DNA from: G965215055 sp965215055 | GTDB lineage: Bacteria > Pseudomonadota > Gammaproteobacteria > UBA4575 | Assembly (NCBI GenBank): GCA_965215055.1 | Contig: OZ244046.1 | Span: forward strand, 1,488,001 to 1,552,000 | Direction: 5' to 3' | DNA length: 64,000 bases | Shown here: in pieces, positions 59,560 to 64,000 of the stretch | Numbering within the stretch: the stretch's first letter is position 1 | How the letters are laid out: the number at the start of each line of letters is the position of its first letter | Translations under genes and position numbers: made by a program | The notes under the pieces: model-generated | What the model was told of the DNA's origin: nothing | The model's input: only the letters and a program-made list of their open reading frames with translations | Database searches by the model: none

Positions 59560-61556
59560 CCCTTAGACTGCTTGCTCACCTCTATCTTGGCCACGCGCTG
59601 TACCGGGCCCGCGTCGCGGGGCAACAGCATGGCGGCAACGCACAGCCCGTTGGGATTTTGCTTCAATGGGGCAGTACGGAAACTGCCTGTATTCCGGCCG
59701 GCCCAGAAGACTGCGGCCAAGTCGTCCGGTGCGCAATTCCTGGCAAATACCTGCGCTATCCGGGTATCGACGGTGAGTCCGACGTCCCCTTGCTGCAGGT
59801 CAAAATGCGGTTTCATTCTTTCCCAGAACCAGTCTGCGCCGTCGGTGCTGCTCAGCCGGGGGAGCCAAAGACGAAAAGCTATCTTCCCGATGTAGACAAT
59901 GGACGTCGGGCTCTCGAATAACGTTACGTTGCGCTTGCTTGAAAGAGTGCTTGCTGCCCAGGCGTAGTCTATGAAATGGGTTATGCCAAATCTTTGGGAA
60001 TAAGGCTCAAGGTCGCCTGCCTGCGGTTCGAGCATCCAGTACCGCCCTGGGACATGTTTGACGTCGCCTGCGGTGTCAATGTAGGTTCGGTAGTCGTAAT
60101 CGTTCGCCAGGCCGTCCATGCTCACTACCGGAAAATTTGAAAAATACCCGGTGGTGCCAGCGTCCCATGCCCCAATTACGCTTCCTTCGGGAAGCACCCT
60201 GTTCGCGGTCAAAATGGTCAGGTAATACGTTGCCTGCCAACTGACCCGGGTGTCTTTGAGGGAGGCGTCAGTTCGATGGAATGGACGGGCGAAGTCGGCG
60301 CCTGTGTCGAACAGCAGGAAAACCGCGCCAGCGGCAATGACTGTCGCACTGAGAATGTTCGCCATGCGGCCGGACCGGCGCGCAACAAAGCGGCGAATGA
60401 CGTGCACTGCCACCGCGCATGCGAGGAGAACCAGCAAGGCCATCATCAGGTATGCCGGAACGTAATACCATGACCAAAATGAACTATCCGGATGCTTCAT
60501 CAGGACGTGCTGTGCGAACATGGCGAGATGGCCGGCCGCCACGCCGGATACCCCCGTCAGAAAGGCCAGCAGCAACCAGTCGTCCCGGCTGCGGGAGCGG
60601 CGGGTGGACCGCCAGACCAGCAGAAGGCAGGCACAGACACCCAGCGCGACTACCAACTCCCAGTCGAAGACACGAAGCTGCAATATGTCTTGAAAGTTCT
60701 GCAGGAAGTTGTAGCCGCCTTCCTGTTCCCAACGCTGGCGGGACCACGCCTGTTTGATGGCACCACTCACCGGCACGGCTCCGCCGAAGACGAGTCGATT
60801 ATAGGCGAAGTATACGAGGACACCGGCGACTGCCCCGAACAATGACGGCAGGGCTTTGAGAGTGGGTATGGAATGAGTCCGCCTCCTGAGCGATGTGGGG
60901 GGGGGGGGGGGGGAGTCTTGCCACGACCATTCCAGGAGGCACAGTGCTGCCGTCGCGGCCAGTGATATGGCGATATACTCCAGGCGCACCCAGGGCAGGG
61001 CGAAGGCTACTGCGGCCAGTGGCCACCTCCACCGTGCCGGATTTCGCGCAAAGAGACAGATGGCCAAAATGAATAGGCACAGCATGAATAGCGCTGCGGC
61101 GGCTTCCATTCCCATAGGCAAGCTACTATGTTCGTAGAGCACCGGCAGCGCGGCGAACGTCAGGTACCATGGCAGGCGTGCCAGCCGGGCGGCTGCGGTG
61201 ATGAGGGCGACACCGCCGGCGACGAGCATGATCTCGAGTGCCTTGATGGCGAACAACGCGGCTTCCTTGTCAAAAACCCAGTAAAACGGTGTAATGAGCA
61301 GCATCCAAATGGGGTGATAGCCGTTGGTCTGCGTAATGCCGCCGTCAAAGGTTGAAAACTTTCCCTCGGCAAGGTTGTAGGCGATTTGGAAATAGTAGAA
61401 TGCGTCGTCATAGTTTGAGCTGATCAGGTCAACCAGGTCGAAGCGGGTGAGCATGTACCATGCGAACCCGGCCCCGTAGGCCAGGATGCCACTGATGAAC
61501 AGGGCAAACAGCGCGTTGGTTCGCGTCAACGGCACTGCCGTGCACCTGTCGCTCAC
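59556..61556 (-). CDS. GT-C-type membrane glycosyltransferase with in-frame poly-C tract
   Basis: The protein has 666 residues and about ten or more helices in the N-terminal 430. The acidic pair in SSNYDDAFYYFQIAYNLAEG (about 45) is the usual GT-C catalytic loop, facing the periplasm, so a polyprenyl-phosphate sugar donor is likely. A soluble C-terminal part follows (about 430-666) and shares VFARNCA with the next gene upstream. A run of 17 C's codes for five prolines at about 215-219; a one-base slip would shift the frame there. Its ATG overlaps the stop of the upstream gene (ATGA). Confidence 0.8.
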   Translation of the reverse strand: MSDRCTAVPLTRTNALFALFISGILAYGAGFAWYMLTRFDLVDLISSNYDDAFYYFQIAYNLAEGKFSTFDGGITQTNGYHPIWMLLITPFYWVFDKEAALFAIKALEIMLVAGGVALITAAARLARLPWYLTFAALPVLYEHSSLPMGMEAAAALFMLCLFILAICLFARNPARWRWPLAAVAFALPWVRLEYIAISLAATAALCLLEWSWQDSPPPPPTSLRRRTHSIPTLKALPSLFGAVAGVLVYFAYNRLVFGGAVPVSGAIKQAWSRQRWEQEGGYNFLQNFQDILQLRVFDWELVVALGVCACLLLVWRSTRRSRSRDDWLLLAFLTGVSGVAAGHLAMFAQHVLMKHPDSSFWSWYYVPAYLMMALLVLLACAVAVHVIRRFVARRSGRMANILSATVIAAGAVFLLFDTGADFARPFHRTDASLKDTRVSWQATYYLTILTANRVLPEGSVIGAWDAGTTGYFSNFPVVSMDGLANDYDYRTYIDTAGDVKHVPGRYWMLEPQAGDLEPYSQRFGITHFIDYAWAASTLSSKRNVTLFESPTSIVYIGKIAFRLWLPRLSSTDGADWFWERMKPHFDLQQGDVGLTVDTRIAQVFARNCAPDDLAAVFWAGRNTGSFRTAPLKQNPNGLCVAAMLLPRDAGPVQRVAKIEVSKQSKG
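60897..60913 (-). repeat. 17-base homopolymer (C on the coding strand) inside a glycosyltransferase gene
   Basis: An uninterrupted run of 17 G's on the plus strand lies inside the coding frame. With 17 the frame is open; gains or losses not divisible by three would truncate the protein after about 220 residues. This is the form of a phase-variation tract. Confidence 0.85.
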
Positions 61557-63943
61557 GGCGAGGGCCTCCCGTCGCTATCGGGGTTGGCGACGAAAATAGT
61601 ACCCTCCCAGAGTAGGCCCTCGCCAGTGAATTGACCGGTATGGATCTTGGCGACAGGGTAGTCCGGCAGTCTGCGCACCGCCGTGCAACGCTCCTTATTT
61701 CTCATGATGGTTTTTTTCATCCGGAAATCCAGGTTGTCGAAACCATATTCTCGACGTCCACTGGGAAGGTCACGCTCGTCAACCGGAAATACGTGCAGGA
61801 AGAACTGTGCGTCATTGTCGTCCCGGCGGCATGGCTGCCTGGAGTAGAGCAGGTGCTTCCCCAGCAGGTGGACGTCGAACACCGAGCGGATGGCCGCCTT
61901 CGTTCTCTTGACTGTCTCCAGCCGGGACGGGTTGTCAGCGAGCGTCCTGATCCACCCGGATTGTCTCATGACAGCGGTCCTGCACAGCCCTGCCTCGTTA
62001 ATCGTCCAATGATGAAGTGCCAGTGTGTCCACCTTTCTGTACGGTCGGGGCCATACCAACAGTTCGTCCAGCGCGCAATTCCTGGCGAACACCTGTACCC
62101 AAGGGCTCCAAACGCGCATCCACGAAAACCCCAAGTCCCCAAAACGGTAGTTGAAGTCCGGCACCGCCTCCTCCCAGGACAGGTCGGCGTATTGGATGCC
62201 TCGCACGTGCAGGCTTCGCCCGGCAAAACGGTCGAGAACCCACTCCTCATCCGGGGAGCTGAAAGGCATCCAGAGGTCCGGGCCGACTCGTACGGCGTAT
62301 CGCGCCAGGGCAAGCGCCTCCGAGACTGTGCGTTTTGCGGAATATATGGCGATGTTGATGCCCCGCTCTTCGAGATATCCCGGCGGCACTCGCCGATCAT
62401 GGGCCATGTTGCGTTCATGATTGGCCTTGGTGACCGGGTTGCGGGCTATGGTGGCATCGGTCAGGCCGTGTTGGTCGATGACCTTCAGGTCAGGAAGATA
62501 GTAGAATTGGATTCCGAGAGCGCTCCCGGCCATCAGCGCGTCCGGGGGAAACACGCCCCGTTCCATCTTCTCGTAGGACTTCCAAAATCGTAAACGCGAT
62601 CTGGCGAATTCGCGGTGCTCCACGAAGGGCGAAGCGACGCCCTGTTGGACAGCCAAGCGTCGCAGGTCGTTGGAAATAGCGACGAGTATGGGCATTCCCG
62701 GCGCGGCCAGCAGCCACCCTGCGTTTTCATCATCCAATTCTATATGCAGCCCGATAATGCGTTCGCGTATCGCAGCGCCCTCGAACAGCAGTGCACCCTG
62801 GATTGCACTGGCGTAGAACAGCACCGGCACGAAAATGGCCACCGCGCAGGCGCGTGCGCCCAGCCCGGGAAGACGGGGACGCCAACGCCCGCCGGCCAGG
62901 CGTGCACCGAGGTGCACGATCCCCACCGCCGCAGGGAACGCCAGCAACGGCCAGTAGAAGTCCAGCGGTCGATACTCGAAATGGTCCCCGCCAATCCGCA
63001 TCACGTAGGCCACGTGGACGCCAATCAGGAGGAGCGGCAGCGCGAACGTCCCGTCCCGGTGCGCTCGCCAGCGATTGCGTGCCGCGACGGCGGCCAGGGG
63101 AAGTATAAGGTACAGCCCTGTCTCCAGCGCTGCCGCCCACAGGTAGCGGAAGCCCGACTCGTACCAGGGGCGCACGTGCTTGGCGTAATAGGTGTTGGGC
63201 AACCACTCGCCGTAGTAGGCGTAGCGGAACAGGTAGTGCGCGGCCACCAGCACGACAAAGGGCATCGCCAGCCATGCCAGCCGCCTCCAGTCCGGCCGGG
63301 CGCGCCCGGCGTCCGCCATCGACTGAAGGGCGAACCAGCCGATGCACAAGCCTCCGATCAACAACCCTTCGGGCCGGGTGTAGGCTGCCAGTGCCAGGCT
63401 CAGTGATGCTACCACCAGCCCCCAACGCTTGGAACGCCAGAGGCTCAGGCACACCACGGCCACCACGATGAACAGGGTAAACTGCCGCGTCTCCAGCCCT
63501 CCGCCCGAGGTCCACACCGCGAAAGTGGCACTGGAGCACAGCAGGCCGAAGGCCATCCAGGCGACCAGCCACCGGTGGCGCAACTGCGGCAGGCGCACAA
63601 GCCATACGCCCAGCATGGCAACGACGCCGACGGTGCAGGCCACCGACAGCCACGGTGCCGCCTGCTCCGGGGGGATTCCAAGGACCTTCCACAGTGCGGC
63701 CAGTTCCAGCACCCACAGGAGGTTGGTGTAGCCTTCGACGTATTCGCCGGGGTTGAAGACCAGCCCGTGTCCCTCCAGCAGGTTGCGGGCGTAGCGGAAG
63801 CTGATGAAGGCGTCATCGCAGAGGAACCAGGCGACGGCGGCGAGCCCGCCCAGCAGCACCAGCCACGGCAGGAACGACAGCGCGATTCCCGCGTTCCGGA
63901 CCAGGCCCCTTTCCACAAGTCCCGTCACAGCGCGAGCCTGCAC
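61553..63943 (-). CDS. GT-C-type membrane glycosyltransferase, larger paralogue
   Basis: The protein has 796 residues. The first periplasmic loop has CDDAFISFRYARNLLEGHGLVFNPGEYVEGYTNLLW (about 42-78), the pattern of arabinofuranosyl- and related GT-C transferases. About a dozen helices span roughly 20-400, and a long soluble C-terminal domain with VFARNCALDEL links it to the downstream paralogue. The annotated start is GTG 63943, 17 bases after a 15-C tract. With other tract lengths an upstream frame would join it, so the real N-terminus may vary. Confidence 0.8.
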   Translation of the reverse strand: MQARAVTGLVERGLVRNAGIALSFLPWLVLLGGLAAVAWFLCDDAFISFRYARNLLEGHGLVFNPGEYVEGYTNLLWVLELAALWKVLGIPPEQAAPWLSVACTVGVVAMLGVWLVRLPQLRHRWLVAWMAFGLLCSSATFAVWTSGGGLETRQFTLFIVVAVVCLSLWRSKRWGLVVASLSLALAAYTRPEGLLIGGLCIGWFALQSMADAGRARPDWRRLAWLAMPFVVLVAAHYLFRYAYYGEWLPNTYYAKHVRPWYESGFRYLWAAALETGLYLILPLAAVAARNRWRAHRDGTFALPLLLIGVHVAYVMRIGGDHFEYRPLDFYWPLLAFPAAVGIVHLGARLAGGRWRPRLPGLGARACAVAIFVPVLFYASAIQGALLFEGAAIRERIIGLHIELDDENAGWLLAAPGMPILVAISNDLRRLAVQQGVASPFVEHREFARSRLRFWKSYEKMERGVFPPDALMAGSALGIQFYYLPDLKVIDQHGLTDATIARNPVTKANHERNMAHDRRVPPGYLEERGINIAIYSAKRTVSEALALARYAVRVGPDLWMPFSSPDEEWVLDRFAGRSLHVRGIQYADLSWEEAVPDFNYRFGDLGFSWMRVWSPWVQVFARNCALDELLVWPRPYRKVDTLALHHWTINEAGLCRTAVMRQSGWIRTLADNPSRLETVKRTKAAIRSVFDVHLLGKHLLYSRQPCRRDDNDAQFFLHVFPVDERDLPSGRREYGFDNLDFRMKKTIMRNKERCTAVRRLPDYPVAKIHTGQFTGEGLLWEGTIFVANPDSDGRPSP

Positions 63944-63959
63944 GAAAGTCCACCACCGA

Positions 63960-63974
63960 GGGGGGGGGGGGGGG
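63960..63974 (-). repeat. 15-base homopolymer at the start of the larger glycosyltransferase gene
   Basis: Fifteen G's on the plus strand lie just upstream of the GTG start. In the present frame the tract is open but meets TAG-TGA stops 15 bases before it. In the other two frames the visible upstream sequence is open, one with a GTG (..GTGAACGAAGCAGAGCTA), and would join the gene at 14 or 17 C's; the remaining frame joins at 13 or 16. This suggests translational phase variation. Confidence 0.75.
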
Positions 63975-64000
63975 TAGCTCTGCTTCGTTCACTACCTGCT

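Overview
The window reads as a chromosomal segment of a gammaproteobacterium whose order I cannot fix. The evidence is the conserved gene blocks amiB..mutL-miaA-hfq-hflX-hflK-hflC-hisZ-purA, rnr, rpsF-rpsR-rplI-dnaB(-alr remnant), hemW-rdgB-rph / yicC and queA-tgt-yajC-secD-secF. Most of it is dense housekeeping sequence in short operons. Two surface-polysaccharide loci at the ends and one defence/accessory island in the middle break this up.

Region 1 (1-7284) is the most unusual part. It holds three tandem, very similar genes for O-antigen-ligase/polymerase-like membrane proteins (Wzy_C/WaaL type). In each, an array of plant-type leucine-rich repeats (IPPELG type, with LRRNT-like caps) is inserted into the large periplasmic loop, between the GR..W motif and the SHN..LQ motif. 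The arrays differ by gain and loss of whole 72-bp LRR units and whole capped cassettes. Large blocks are nearly identical between copies, and the junction of copies 1 and 2 contains a short piece of the downstream amidase gene amiB. This looks like a recombining, specificity-varying surface-glycan enzyme family.

Region 2 (7412-20452) is the amiB-to-purA housekeeping block, with sohB, a RibD-C-like reductase and a small hypothetical gene interposed between amiB and mutL. Region 3 (20449-33842) carries a 2H phosphoesterase, a DUF1097 membrane protein, tRNA-Leu(CAG), rnr, the ribosomal-protein operon, dnaB with an alr vestige, fadD, a nucleobase permease fused to an ATPase-like tail, an HNH protein, hemH and a FEN-type exonuclease.

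Region 4 (33996-44217) is an accessory island. It has a type I restriction system with hsdR and a single fused hsdM-hsdS gene, an OLD-like ATPase/TOPRIM protein, a DUF2335 membrane protein, a periplasmic cupin, an ImmA/IrrE-type metallopeptidase broken by one stop codon, and small orphan genes. Two short gene fragments (hsdM 5' end and an OLD-gene interior) between hsdR and hsdMS record past rearrangement. From about 40.6 to 44 kb the sequence is visibly more AT-rich than its surroundings.

Region 5 (44265-59559) returns to core genes: a HAD phosphatase, rpmE, an AT-rich gap with DnaA-box-like sites, hemW-rdgB-rph, yicC, a one-domain asparaginase, a heat-shock pair (hsp20, cbpA) behind a sigma-32-like promoter, ispG, yjbQ, tRNA-Arg(CCT), tRNA-Leu(CAA) and queA-tgt-yajC-secD-secF. 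Region 6 (59556-64000, minus strand) holds two overlapping GT-C-type membrane glycosyltransferase genes. One has a 17-base homopolymer inside the reading frame; the other has a 15-base homopolymer just before its start. This is the pattern expected of phase-variable glycan genes. Both ends of the window therefore point to a surface glycan that can vary, by LRR-cassette recombination at one end and homopolymer slippage at the other.
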